64,000 bases of DNA from Streptomyces regalis (GTDB lineage: Bacteria; Actinomycetota; Actinomycetes; Streptomycetales; Streptomycetaceae): the NCBI RefSeq assembly GCF_001509475.1, contig NZ_LLZG01000354.1, positions 12,527 through 76,526 of the forward strand, in the 5' to 3' direction. The position numbers and the translations under genes are program-made. Below are positions 52,681 to 61,195 of the stretch, in pieces. Positions within the stretch are counted from its first letter, which is position 1. Each line of letters starts with the position of its first letter. The notes below the pieces were generated by a model. The model saw nothing but the letters and a program-made list of their open reading frames with translations. It had not been told where the DNA came from and did not search any database.

Positions 52681-53829
52681 ATGGCCGGACTCAAGGACGC
52701 GACCGCCATCGTCGGCATCGGGCAGACGCCGTTCGCCAGACACCTCCCCGAGGACGAGAAGACCCTCGCCTGCCGTGCCGTCCTCGCCGCACTCGACGAC
52801 GCCGGAATCGCCCCGGGTGAGGTCGACGCGCTCGCCAGCTACACCATGGAGGAGACGGACGAGGTGGAGCTGGCGAAAGCCGTCGGCTTCGGGGACCTCA
52901 CCTTCTTCAGCAAGGTGGGATACGGGGGTGGTGGTTCGTGTGCCACCGTCGCGCACCTCGCCTCCGCCATCGCCACCGGGCAGGCGACGGTCGGCGTCGC
53001 CTGGCGGTCACGCAAGCGCGGCAGCGGGCCCCGGCCCTGGCGGAACACCGCCGCCCAACTGCCCACCCCCGCCCAGTGGACACGGCCGTACGGCCTCCTG
53101 CGCCCCGTCGACGAGATCGCCATGCTCGCCCGCCGCTACATGCACGAGTACGGCGCGACGCGCGACCACCTGTTCAACGTCGCCCTCGCCTGCCGGAACA
53201 GGGCCAACCAGAATCCCGCCGCGGTGATGTACGAACGGCCCCTGACCCGCGAGATGTACATGACCTCCCGCTGGATCAGCGAACCCCTCTGCCTCTTCGA
53301 CAACTGCCTGGAGACGGACGGGGCGTTGGCGTGCGTGGTCGTCAGCCGGGAGCGGGCGCGCGACTGCCGCCACACTCCCGTCTATGTCCACTCCGCCGCC
53401 CAGGGCCTGCCCGCCCAGCACCACGGCATGATCAACTACTGGAACGACGACCCGCTCACCGGCCCCGCCTGGACCGCCGCCCGGCATCTGTGGAAGCACG
53501 CCGACTTCACCGCACAGGATGTGGACGTCGCCCAGATCTACGACGCCTTCACGGCTCTCATACCGCTCTCGCTGGAGGGGTACGGGTTCTGCGAGAGGGG
53601 TGAGGGCGGGGCGTTCACCGAGCAGGGGGCCCTGGAGATCGGCGGGCGGCTGCCCCTCAACACCGGGGGCGGTGGGCTCAGTGAGGCCTACGTCCACGGG
53701 TTCAACCTCATCAACGAGGGCGTCAAGCAGCTCCGCGGCACCAGCACCGCCCAAGTTCCCGGCGCCGCCACCTGCCTCGTCACCGCCGGCGAAGGCGTCC
53801 CCACCTCCGCGCTGCTTCTGAGGAGTTGA
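52681..53829 (+). CDS. Thiolase-like lipid-transfer protein (Ltp/SCP-x type)
   Basis: 382 residues of the thiolase fold, SCP-x thiolase branch. It starts TAIVGIGQTPFARHLPE, has a Cys at the nucleophile position in GGGGSCATVAHLASA (about residue 89), and IYDAFTALIP and the glycine-rich LPLNTGGGGLSEAY near the end. ATG 52681 has GGAGG seven bases upstream. Directly downstream lies a DUF35 protein; Ltp and DUF35 proteins form retro-aldolase or thiolase complexes in steroid side-chain degradation. It probably cleaves the CoA-bound substrate. Confidence 0.9.
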   Translation: MAGLKDATAIVGIGQTPFARHLPEDEKTLACRAVLAALDDAGIAPGEVDALASYTMEETDEVELAKAVGFGDLTFFSKVGYGGGGSCATVAHLASAIATGQATVGVAWRSRKRGSGPRPWRNTAAQLPTPAQWTRPYGLLRPVDEIAMLARRYMHEYGATRDHLFNVALACRNRANQNPAAVMYERPLTREMYMTSRWISEPLCLFDNCLETDGALACVVVSRERARDCRHTPVYVHSAAQGLPAQHHGMINYWNDDPLTGPAWTAARHLWKHADFTAQDVDVAQIYDAFTALIPLSLEGYGFCERGEGGAFTEQGALEIGGRLPLNTGGGGLSEAYVHGFNLINEGVKQLRGTSTAQVPGAATCLVTAGEGVPTSALLLRS

Positions 53830-53835
53830 CCAAGG

Positions 53836-54252
53836 ATGCTCTCCCCCGTCACCGACCCCGACGGCGCCCCCTTCTGGCAGTACGCCGCCCAGGGCGAGCT
53901 CCGCGTCCAGGCCTGCGCCGCCTGCGGTGAGCCACGGTTCCCGCCCCGACCCTGCTGTCCGCACTGCCAGTCGTTCGCGAGCGAGTGGCGGCGGGTCAGC
54001 GGGCACGGCCGCATCTGGTCGTACGTCGTCCCTCACCCGCCCCTCCTGCCCGACTACGCGGAGCAGGCGCCGTACAACGTCGTCGTAGTCGAACTCACCG
54101 ACGCCCCCCGCATACGCCTGGTCGGCAACCTCGTCACGGGCCCGGACGCTCCCCTCAACTCCCTCCCCCCGGACCGGATCCGCATCGGCGCCAAGGTCCA
54201 CGCCGTCTTCAGCGGCACCGGCCTGCCCCAGTGGGTCCTGGAGCGCCCATGA
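53836..54252 (+). CDS. DUF35 OB-fold protein with zinc ribbon
   Basis: 138 residues. An N-terminal helix is followed by a rubredoxin-like zinc ribbon (CAACGEPRFPPRPCCPHC) and an OB fold (GRIWSYVVPHPPLLPDY). DUF35 proteins partner thiolase-like Ltp enzymes and pass or hold the acyl-CoA. The gap to the upstream thiolase gene is 6 bp and its stop overlaps the crotonase start by 4 bp, so the three are one operon. Confidence 0.92.
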   Translation: MLSPVTDPDGAPFWQYAAQGELRVQACAACGEPRFPPRPCCPHCQSFASEWRRVSGHGRIWSYVVPHPPLLPDYAEQAPYNVVVVELTDAPRIRLVGNLVTGPDAPLNSLPPDRIRIGAKVHAVFSGTGLPQWVLERP

Positions 54253-55019
54253 GCCTCACCGTCACGACCGACAAGGACACCGGCGTCACCGTGGTCACCC
54301 TCGACCGGCCCGAACACCTCAATGCCATCGATCTCGCCATGCGGGACGAACTCGTCGCGGGATGGCGGGAGTTGCGGTTCGACGACACCGTACGGGCCGT
54401 CGTCCTCACCGGTGCCGGGGAACGGGCCTTCTGCACGGGGCTGGACCGGGATGTCGTGGTTCCGCAGCCCGACTCGCCGTACATGATGGACGACCCGCTG
54501 CTCCGGGTCGGGCCGAAGTCCAACGACCTGTGGAAGCCGGTCGTCGCCGCCGTGCGGGGCATGGCCTGCGGGGGCGCCTTCTACCTTCTCGGGGAGGCGG
54601 ACTTCGTCGTCGCCGACACGACCGCCACCTTCTTCGACCCGCACACCACCTACGGCATGGTCAGCGCCTACGAGTCGATGCTCATGGCGCTGCGCATGCC
54701 GCCCGGGGAGGCCGCGCGGATGGCGCTCATGGGGAGCGCGGAGCGGCTGTCGGCGCGGCGGGCCCATGAGGTCGGGCTGGTCTCGGAACTCACCGAGCCC
54801 GGCGGGGCGTTGGCGGCCGCGGTCGACTGTGCCACCGTCATCGCCGGGTATCCGACGGAGGGTGTCCAGGGGACGGTACGGGCGCTGTGGGCGGCCAGGG
54901 AGGCCGCCCTCGCCCACGCCTTCGCGCAGGCACCGCACCTGATCACGCTCGGGAACCTGCCGGACGAGCGGCAGGGCGAGCTGTTCCGGGCACGGCGCCG
55001 CGCGTTCAGGACGCGGTGA
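54249..55019 (+). CDS. Enoyl-CoA hydratase/isomerase (crotonase family)
   Basis: 256-residue crotonase fold: TLDRPEHLNAIDLAM, oxyanion motifs GAGERAFCTGLD and VRGMACGGAFYLLGEAD, then FFDPHTTYGMVSAY. It hydrates or isomerises an enoyl-CoA intermediate. The usual catalytic Glu positions are not fully clear, so C-C hydrolase activity in the same family is possible. ATG 54249 overlaps the DUF35 stop; the frame is open upstream only through the neighbour. Confidence 0.9.
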   Translation: MSLTVTTDKDTGVTVVTLDRPEHLNAIDLAMRDELVAGWRELRFDDTVRAVVLTGAGERAFCTGLDRDVVVPQPDSPYMMDDPLLRVGPKSNDLWKPVVAAVRGMACGGAFYLLGEADFVVADTTATFFDPHTTYGMVSAYESMLMALRMPPGEAARMALMGSAERLSARRAHEVGLVSELTEPGGALAAAVDCATVIAGYPTEGVQGTVRALWAAREAALAHAFAQAPHLITLGNLPDERQGELFRARRRAFRTR

Positions 55020-55027
55020 CGTAGGGC

Positions 55028-55546
55028 CTAGTAGGAGTCGGCCATGCGCAGCGCGCCGCCCAGCTCGCAGCTGCCGCCGCTGGAGGCGCTCTGCCGGGAG
55101 ACGGCGTCGACGGTCTCGGTGGCGCCGGCGTCGACGGTGAGGATCCCGGAGGTGACGGTGTCCAGCGTCGTGCCGGTCGAGTCCTTGAAGGTGACGTCGA
55201 ACGTGTAGGAGTACGTCGTGGTCGCGCTGCTGTTGGTGGCGCGGACGCGCGCGACGAGCCCCCTGGCCGCGTCGTACTCGCACGTCTCGATCTTCACGTC
55301 CCTGGTGCTCTGCGCGGACGGCCCCTCGCTCGCCTCCACACCGCCGCCCGAGGACGACCCCGTGTCGTAGTCGTCATCGTCGTCGTCGTAATAGGTGCTG
55401 CCGCCCGACGTGCCGCCCGAACTGCTCGACGAGCCGTGGGAGCTCGAGCTGTCGTCGCATCCACCACCGTGGGAGCGCCGGGCTCCGGTCAGGGCGACCA
55501 CCACGCAGACGGTAACGGCCACAGCGCGCACATGGCGAAGCTTCAC
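55028..55546 (-). CDS. Exported protein with FxLYD-like domain and acidic linker
   Basis: 172 residues. The N-terminal hydrophobic segment (AVAVTVCVVVALTG) acts as signal or anchor. A low-complexity linker of Ser, Gly and a run of six Asp follows. The C-terminal beta-sandwich (YEYDAARGLVARVRATNSS-like strands, then YTFDVTFKDSTGT) resembles FxLYD/DUF4352 domains found in actinobacterial secreted proteins. GTG 55546 has a GGGGG site upstream; ATG-like starts further up are less likely. It is convergent with the crotonase operon. Function unknown. Confidence 0.72.
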   Translation of the reverse strand: MKLRHVRAVAVTVCVVVALTGARRSHGGGCDDSSSSHGSSSSSGGTSGGSTYYDDDDDDYDTGSSSGGGVEASEGPSAQSTRDVKIETCEYDAARGLVARVRATNSSATTTYSYTFDVTFKDSTGTTLDTVTSGILTVDAGATETVDAVSRQSASSGGSCELGGALRMADSY

Positions 55547-55748
55547 GTTGTTCAACCCCCGAAAAATGTTGCGCAACCCCGTTGTGCCGATCGTGAGCAC
55601 GTCACGTTAGCAGTGGCCGCATGGCGGCAATCACTTACCCGGCGTAACGTCTCGTGTAAGAGCGGTGAAGATGGTCGCTCTCAACGGGACGGCCGCCGTC
55701 CGGACCCCTTCCGTGCGCCGGTACGACGGCCGTCACAGGCCCGCGCGC

Positions 55749-58115
55749 CTACGCGCCCCGGGCCGTGCCCGTGCCCTTCTCCGCGTCCAGCGCGTACACG
55801 CAGCGGTCCTTGCTGCACGCGTACACGACGCCGTCCTTCACCACGGGCGAGCCGGTGATCTCGCCGCCGGTGGCGAGCTTCCATCGCAGGCGGCCGTCGT
55901 CGGCCTTCAGGGTGTAGAGCAGGTGGTCCGTGGAGCCGAAATGGATTCGGCCCTCCGCCACCGCCGGTGCGCCCACGATGTCGCCGCCCGCCTGGAAGCG
56001 CCACTTCGGCGTTCCGGTGACCGCGTCCAGCGTGTACAGGCCCTTGCCGCTGCCGACGTGGACATGGCCCGCGGCCACCAGGACCGGCTCGATCGAGGAA
56101 CGGGCCTCGGTGGCGATGCGCCAGCGGTCGCGGCCGTCGGTGGCGTCCAGGGCGTAGACCGTGCCGAGATAGTCGGCCAGGTACACGCCGCCGCCCGTCA
56201 CCGCCGGGCCCGGCACGAAGGCCGGCGGGCACAGGAACACCGCCGGGGCCTCGAAGTGCCAGCGGACGTGACCGCTCGCCACGTCGAGCGCGAGCACGCG
56301 CGTGCCGGCCGAGACGTACACATAGCCGTCCGGGGCCTGCGCCACCCGTACCGGCACTCCGCCGCAGGAGGCGGCGTCGCCGATGGGGTACGACCAGCGC
56401 TCGTCGCCCGTGCGGGCGTCCAGGGCCCGCAGGCGGGCGTCCTTCCAGACGTACACCGTGCCGTCGTACAGCGCCGGGCCCGCCTCCGGGGACTCGAAGT
56501 CGGTCTGCGCCCCGGTGATCTCCCACAGTTTCTGGCCGTTCGAGGCCTCCCAGGACTGGACGCCGCCGCCACGGGTGCCGGTGACGACCGTGCCCCGGTC
56601 GGCCTTGAGCGAGTAGACCCAGGCGTCCGTCTGCAGGCGCCAGAGGTCCGCGCCCTCGCGGCACTCCAGGGCGAACAGGGTCGGGCCGTCGGAGGCGTGG
56701 ATACGGCCGTCCGCGACCGCCATCGACCAGGCCACGTCCCGCGTCTTGAAGCGGCGGCGGCCGGTGGCCACGTCGAGCGCGTGGACCTCGAAGGAGGTGA
56801 CGTAGACGAGGTCGTCGGCGACGGAGGGGGTCCCCCAGACGTCGTTCGACATGCGGAAACGCCAGGGGCGCCAGCCGGCCGCCGTCTCGAGGGCCACCGG
56901 CGGCGATACGGGTACGGCAGGGCCTACGGCCGGGCCCGCGCCGTTGAGGCCGGGGTTGGGCCGGGCCCAGGAGGCGACGAGGCCGGCCTCCGGAGGGGGT
57001 GCCTTGACGGCGGCGGCGCGGGCGTCGGCGACGCGGGGGCCGGGGCCGATGGGCACCGCGGCGCCGGCCAGGCGTACCGGGCCGGTGTCGGGGGCGCCGA
57101 CCGGGACCGGTGCCGGCTGCGGGCCCGGGACCACCGGGTCGTGCGCGGGCGGCGGCGGGACGGGTGCGGGGGCGATGCGGCCCCCGCTGCGGCCGGAGGA
57201 CGACGAGGGCTTCGCCGCCGGGCGTCCGCCGCGCCGCGACTCGATCAGGCTCACCGCCCGCTCGGGCAGCCACGCCGACGCCGTACCGCTGTCGTCGGAG
57301 CCGGAGCCGAAGAGGTGGGGGGCCAGCTGGGCCTGGAGGTCGGCGGGGTTGGGGCGGGCCGTCGCCTCCATCTGCATACAGGACTCGATGAGCGGGCGCA
57401 GCTCGTCCGGGAGGCCCTCGAGGTCCGGGCCCTCCCGGAGCAGCATGAAGACGGTCTCGACCGGGTTGGCGCCGTGGAAGGGCGGGTGTCCGGTGGCGGC
57501 GAACACCAGCATCGAGCCGAGCGAGAAGACGTCGCTCGCGCCGGTCACGCTGCGTGAGTCCTTCGCCTGCTCCGGCGACATGTAGGCGGGCGTGCCGACC
57601 GCGACGTTCGTCATCGTCAAACGCGTGTTCGAAACGCCGGATGCGATACCGAAGTCGATGACTCGGGGACCGTCCTCGACGACGAGCACGTTCGACGGCT
57701 TGAGGTCGCGGTGGACGAGACCGGCGCCATGGATGGACTGCAGGGCTTCCGCCACGCCCGCCGCCAGCCAGCGCACCGCCTGGGCCGGGAGCGGCCCGCA
57801 CTCGTTCACTATCTCTTCGAGGGAGGGCGCGGGGACGTACGCGGTGGCCAGCCACGGCACGGCCGCGCGCGGGTCGGCGTCGACGACGGCCGCCGTGTAG
57901 AAGCCGGAGACCGCCCGGGCCGCCTCCACCTCACGCGTGAAGCGGACGCGGAACAGCTGGTCCTCGGCGAGCTCCGTACGGACCGTCTTGATCGCCACAC
58001 GCCGGCCGGACGCCGAGCGCGCGAGATAGACCAGCCCCATGCCGCCGGCACCCAGCCGTCCGAGCACCTCGAACGGCCCGATCCTGCGCGGATCGTGCTG
58101 CGTCAGCTGATCCAC
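55749..58115 (-). CDS. afsK: AfsK: Ser/Thr protein kinase with PQQ-type beta-propeller
   Basis: 788 residues. The N-terminal Hanks-type kinase (about residues 10-265) has a GAGGMG P-loop, [27 protein letters not shown] and activation-loop [18 protein letters not shown] Pro/Ala-rich linker follows, then PQQ-like beta-propeller repeats (about 400-785). AfsK autophosphorylates and phosphorylates AfsR on Ser/Thr; the propeller faces a sensor role. Known AfsK begins [12 protein letters not shown], so GTG 58115 is chosen; GTG 58118 and 58130 are alternatives, the last sitting right on the GGGGAGG. kbpA lies just upstream. Confidence 0.93.
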   Translation of the reverse strand: MDQLTQHDPRRIGPFEVLGRLGAGGMGLVYLARSASGRRVAIKTVRTELAEDQLFRVRFTREVEAARAVSGFYTAAVVDADPRAAVPWLATAYVPAPSLEEIVNECGPLPAQAVRWLAAGVAEALQSIHGAGLVHRDLKPSNVLVVEDGPRVIDFGIASGVSNTRLTMTNVAVGTPAYMSPEQAKDSRSVTGASDVFSLGSMLVFAATGHPPFHGANPVETVFMLLREGPDLEGLPDELRPLIESCMQMEATARPNPADLQAQLAPHLFGSGSDDSGTASAWLPERAVSLIESRRGGRPAAKPSSSSGRSGGRIAPAPVPPPPAHDPVVPGPQPAPVPVGAPDTGPVRLAGAAVPIGPGPRVADARAAAVKAPPPEAGLVASWARPNPGLNGAGPAVGPAVPVSPPVALETAAGWRPWRFRMSNDVWGTPSVADDLVYVTSFEVHALDVATGRRRFKTRDVAWSMAVADGRIHASDGPTLFALECREGADLWRLQTDAWVYSLKADRGTVVTGTRGGGVQSWEASNGQKLWEITGAQTDFESPEAGPALYDGTVYVWKDARLRALDARTGDERWSYPIGDAASCGGVPVRVAQAPDGYVYVSAGTRVLALDVASGHVRWHFEAPAVFLCPPAFVPGPAVTGGGVYLADYLGTVYALDATDGRDRWRIATEARSSIEPVLVAAGHVHVGSGKGLYTLDAVTGTPKWRFQAGGDIVGAPAVAEGRIHFGSTDHLLYTLKADDGRLRWKLATGGEITGSPVVKDGVVYACSKDRCVYALDAEKGTGTARGA

Positions 58116-58344
58116 CACTCTGCCTGCCACCTCCCCGTACGAGCCGCGCCACCGACATGTTTACGCGACCCCGTGCAGCGTCTCACCACCGCACCGCCTT
58201 GGCGGCACGCACCCTGATTCTTCCTGTCCTGGGGCGTGGTTGCGAACCCAAGGGCGGAACGGGGTGTCTTGGGACAAAACCACACTCCGACGCCCGACGG
58301 AAAGCGCCGGTTCGCATGTTGGGACGCCGGAGGTAAGAGTGAAG

Positions 58345-59115
58345 TCAGACTTCCCGGGTTCCCCGGCGTTCCGGCAGCGCGCGTTCCAGCAGCGCGAAGG
58401 ACGCCCCCTGATTGTCGATGACCACGGCGACCGTCCCGTACGACGTCTCGAAGGGCGGCACCTGCACCCGCCCGCCGAGCCCGGTCACCGTGCCGAGGAC
58501 GGCCTCGCAGTTCTCCACCCGGAAGTGGACGACGAAGTGGGGCGGCATCATCGCCGGAAAGACCTCCTCGACGGCCGCCCGCCCGAAGTCCGGCTTGGCA
58601 TCCGGCCCGAACAGGGCATCGGCGAAGAGCTCGCCGTAGAAGTCGTTGGCGACCTCGGTGTCCCGGGCGTACAGCTCGGCCCAGCCGAAGCTGCCGACCT
58701 CGTGCCGCCGCCCGAAGCCCGTGTGCTCGCCGGCCTGCCACAGCCCGAAAACGGCACCCTCGGCGTCGGTGACCAGCGCGATCGTCCCGAGGCCCGCCCC
58801 GACCTCCACGGGCGCGGTGACGACCTGTCCCCCGGCCTCGCGGACCCGCCGGACCAGCGCTCGGGCGTCCGGGGTCGCGAAATACACCGTCCACACGGTG
58901 GGCATCCGCCCGTCCGTCTTGCGCGAGAGCGAGGCGACGGGCTCGCCGTCCAGCCGGGCGAGCACGGTGGAGTCGAACGCCTCCTCGAATTCCCACCCGA
59001 AGAGCTCACCGTAGAACCGCTTGCCCGCCTCCACATCGGGAAGCTGCGCGTCCACCCAGCACGGAACGCCCTCCGAGTATCCCGTTCCGCCCGCGGACGC
59101 CCTGTTTTCGGCCAT
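58345..59115 (-). CDS. kbpA: KbpA: AfsK-binding inhibitor, VOC-family protein
   Basis: 256 residues made of two VOC/glyoxalase-like domains (GVPCWVDAQLPDVEAGKRFYG and SFGWAELYARDTEVANDFYG), about residues 15-130 and 140-250. S. coelicolor KbpA (252 residues) is encoded directly upstream of afsK, binds unphosphorylated AfsK and holds back its autophosphorylation. Length and position fit. The metal residues of enzymic VOC proteins are not conserved enough to expect catalysis. ATG 59115 has no ribosome site, but TACTTT lies 6 bases upstream, so the transcript is probably leaderless. A 229-bp gap to afsK shows nothing I recognise. Confidence 0.85.
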   Translation of the reverse strand: MAENRASAGGTGYSEGVPCWVDAQLPDVEAGKRFYGELFGWEFEEAFDSTVLARLDGEPVASLSRKTDGRMPTVWTVYFATPDARALVRRVREAGGQVVTAPVEVGAGLGTIALVTDAEGAVFGLWQAGEHTGFGRRHEVGSFGWAELYARDTEVANDFYGELFADALFGPDAKPDFGRAAVEEVFPAMMPPHFVVHFRVENCEAVLGTVTGLGGRVQVPPFETSYGTVAVVIDNQGASFALLERALPERRGTREV

Positions 59116-59121
59116 GCGCCC

Positions 59122-59127
59122 AAAGTA
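59122..59127 (-). promoter_or_regulatory. -10 element of the leaderless kbpA promoter
   Basis: TACTTT on the minus strand, 6 bases before ATG 59115. Confidence 0.5.
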
Positions 59128-59225
59128 ACGGCGTCTTACGCACCGCGCAGACCAGGCACACCAGCCCCGGCATCCCCGTGCACCCCATTTGCAGTCGGCC
59201 GAATCGCGCCCCGATCACGCCTCGG

Positions 59226-59244
59226 TAAGCTGACGACATGACAG
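59226..59244 (+). promoter_or_regulatory. TetR promoter with operator-like half-site at the start codon
   Basis: -10 TAAGCT (59226-59231), 6 bases before ATG 59238 (leaderless). CTGACGACATGACAG (59230-59244) matches the left half of the shared palindrome fully, but the right arm TGACAG differs at two positions. Confidence 0.45.
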
Positions 59245-59885
59245 GACAAGTGCGTACCGTCGACGGCCGCGTGGCCGGTCGGCGTGGGCAGGCGACCCGG
59301 CAGAAGCTGCTCGACTGCCTCAGCGAGATGCTCAGCTCCTCCCCCTACCGGGACGTCAAAGTCATCGATGTCGCCCGGAAAGCGGGTACTTCGCCCGCGA
59401 CCTTCTACCAGTACTTCCCGGACGTCGAGGGCGCCGTCCTGGAGATCGCCGAGCAAATGGCCGCCGAGGGCGCCGGGTTGACCGAACTCGTGGAGGGCCG
59501 CAGCTGGGTCGGCAAGGCCGGCTGGCAGACGGCCCAGGAACTCGTCGACGGATTCCTGGAGTTCTGGCGCAGGAACGACGCGATCCTCCGCGTCGTCGAC
59601 CTCGGCGCATCCGAAGGCGACAAACGCTTCTACAAGCTCCGTATGAAGATCCTGAACTCCGTCAACAACTCCCTGGCGGAAGCGGTCACTCAGCTGCAGT
59701 CCAAGGGCAAGGTCGACAAGGACGTCAACCCGGCCGCGGTCGCGGGTTCGATCGTCGCGATGCTCGCGGCGGTGGCCTCGCACCAGAAGGGCTTCCAGAC
59801 ATGGGGCGTCAAACAGGCTGAACTCAAGCCGAACCTCGCCCTGTTGGTGCATCTGGGCGTGACCGGCAGGAAGCCGACCAAGTAA
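59238..59885 (+). CDS. TetR-family transcriptional regulator
   Basis: 215 residues. An N-terminal helix-turn-helix covers about residues 14-62 (RQKLLDCLSEMLSS, VARKAGTSPATFYQYFPDVEG). The ligand-binding C-terminal domain has Trp-rich helices (FLEFWRRNDAILRVVDLG). It is in the position of S. coelicolor SCO4421. Mycobacterial relatives control lipid or steroid catabolism. It is the only TetR gene in the window, so it is a candidate repressor for the CTGACG-N3-CGTCAG sites. The half-site at its own start codon is a weak hint of autoregulation. Confidence 0.9.
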   Translation: MTGQVRTVDGRVAGRRGQATRQKLLDCLSEMLSSSPYRDVKVIDVARKAGTSPATFYQYFPDVEGAVLEIAEQMAAEGAGLTELVEGRSWVGKAGWQTAQELVDGFLEFWRRNDAILRVVDLGASEGDKRFYKLRMKILNSVNNSLAEAVTQLQSKGKVDKDVNPAAVAGSIVAMLAAVASHQKGFQTWGVKQAELKPNLALLVHLGVTGRKPTK

Positions 59886-59928
59886 CGCCGGGCCGCCCAG
59901 CTCTTTCCTCGGTTCCAAGTCCTGTCTC

Positions 59929-59964
59929 GCAGGCGGTGGTTCACACAGGTGGACCACCGCCTGC
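59929..59964. terminator. Bidirectional terminator between TetR and Lrp genes
   Basis: Perfect 12-bp stem GCAGGCGGTGGT / ACCACCGCCTGC with 12-nt loop between convergent genes. Confidence 0.85.
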
Positions 59965-59999
59965 TGCACTTTCCGGCGTCCGGCGCCCTGCGTCCTGCG

Positions 60000-60452
60000 T
60001 CAGGCCGGTAGCGGCCGGTCCCTCACCACGTGCTTCATCACCAGCGTCGACGTCAGCCGCTGCACCCCCGGCAGCGTGGCCAGCCGCTCGTCGTACAGCC
60101 GTTGGTAGGCGGCGAGGTCGGCGGCGACGATCCGCAGCAGATAGTCCGGCTCCCCGAACAGCCGCTGCGCCTCCAGCACCTCCTCCACCTCACCGATGGC
60201 CCGCTCGAACTCGGCGACGGTGTCCCGGTCCTCCTGGCGCATGGAGACGAAGACCAGCGCCTCGAAGTTCAGCCCGACGGCGGACGGGTCCACGACGGCC
60301 CGGTATCCGCTGATGGCGCCGGCCCGCTCCAGCTCCCGCAGCCGCCGGTGGCACGGCGAGACGCTGAGCCGCACCCGAGCGGCCAGCTCGGTCACGGTCA
60401 GCCGCCCGTCCTGCTGGAGCTCGGCAAGAATCTTTCTGTCCACGTCGTCCAT
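60000..60452 (-). CDS. Lrp/AsnC-family transcriptional regulator
   Basis: 150 residues. A winged helix is at the N-terminus (LDGRLTVTELAARVRLS-type, then CHRRLRELERAGAISGY). The RAM/AsnC ligand domain follows (EALVFVSMRQEDRDTVAEFE, FGEPDYLLRIVA). GGGAAGA precedes ATG 60452. It is divergent from a LysE-type exporter gene, the typical pair in which an Lrp-type regulator senses an amino acid and switches on its exporter. Confidence 0.92.
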   Translation of the reverse strand: MDDVDRKILAELQQDGRLTVTELAARVRLSVSPCHRRLRELERAGAISGYRAVVDPSAVGLNFEALVFVSMRQEDRDTVAEFERAIGEVEEVLEAQRLFGEPDYLLRIVAADLAAYQRLYDERLATLPGVQRLTSTLVMKHVVRDRPLPA

Positions 60453-60470
60453 GAGGCAGATCTTCCCTCA

Positions 60471-60483
60471 TAACCGCTGGTTA
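60471..60483. promoter_or_regulatory. Possible Lrp operator
   Basis: Inverted repeat TAACC-GCT-GGTTA in the 82-bp gap between the divergent lrp-like and lysE-like genes, 19 bp from ATG 60452. Confidence 0.45.
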
Positions 60484-60534
60484 CGGGAAAACTTCGACAA
60501 CACTTTCGAGCCATTCCCGCCTAATGTCGCCACC

Positions 60535-61158
60535 ATGGACTCCGGACTGCTCATTTCCTTCCTCGCCATCGACCTGCTGCTCGTCTGCGTACCGGGCGCC
60601 GACTGGGCGTACGCGATCTCCGCCGGGCTGCGCGACCGCTCGCCGGTGATGGCAGTGACGGGCCTGGTCACCGGGTACGCGCTGCACACGGTGCTCGCGG
60701 TGGCCGGTCTGGCGGTGCTGGTGGCGGGCGAGCCGGGGCTGCTGACCGCGCTGACGGCCGCCGGGGCCGCGTACCTGGTGTGGCTGGGGTGGGGCGTGCT
60801 CCGGCGGCCGGGCACGCCGGGGGCGGCCGAGGAGACCGTGGCCACGAGCCCGGCCCGGGTCTTTCTGCGCGGCGCCACGATCAGCGGCCTGAACCCCAAG
60901 GGGCTGCTGCTCTACCTGTCCGTGCTGCCGCAGTTCCTGGTGACCAAGGGCGACCACCTGCCGGTCCCCGCCCAGACCGCCGTACTGGGCCTGCTCCACA
61001 TGGCGTGCTGCGCCGCCGTCTATCTGACGGTGGGCCTCGCGGCCCGCGCGGTCCTCGGCGCCCGCCCGGCGGCGGCCCGCGCGGTCACCCGCACGTCCGG
61101 GGCGGCGATGCTCGGAATCGGCGCGTTCCTCCTCGTACAGCGCCTGGCGACGCTCTGA
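60535..61158 (+). CDS. LysE/RhtB-family amino acid exporter
   Basis: 207 residues with six hydrophobic helices. The family start is FLAIDLLLVCVPGADWAYAI, with GAAYLVWLGWGVLR in the middle and SGLNPKGLLLYLSVLPQF. The latter is the conserved loop of LysE/RhtB proteins, which export amino acids or homoserine-type compounds. TAATGT lies 7 bases before ATG 60535, so the mRNA is probably leaderless. Its stop codon starts a 15-bp tandem repeat. Confidence 0.9.
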   Translation: MDSGLLISFLAIDLLLVCVPGADWAYAISAGLRDRSPVMAVTGLVTGYALHTVLAVAGLAVLVAGEPGLLTALTAAGAAYLVWLGWGVLRRPGTPGAAEETVATSPARVFLRGATISGLNPKGLLLYLSVLPQFLVTKGDHLPVPAQTAVLGLLHMACCAAVYLTVGLAARAVLGARPAAARAVTRTSGAAMLGIGAFLLVQRLATL

Positions 61159-61195
61159 CCTGCGCCGCTATGACCTGCGCCGCTATGACCTGCGG
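61156..61195. repeat. 15-bp tandem repeat with repeated in-frame stop codons
   Basis: TGACCTGCGCCGCTA twice and a third partial copy. The first TGA is the stop of the LysE gene; the second and third keep the frame. The end overlaps the last codons of the minus-strand gene at 61183. Confidence 0.85.

Noticed and set aside
61027..61045. CTGACGG inside the LysE gene, and CTGACGGTCCGCG near 34337, as further operator copies.
   Set aside because: Right arms do not match and both lie inside coding sequence away from any start.
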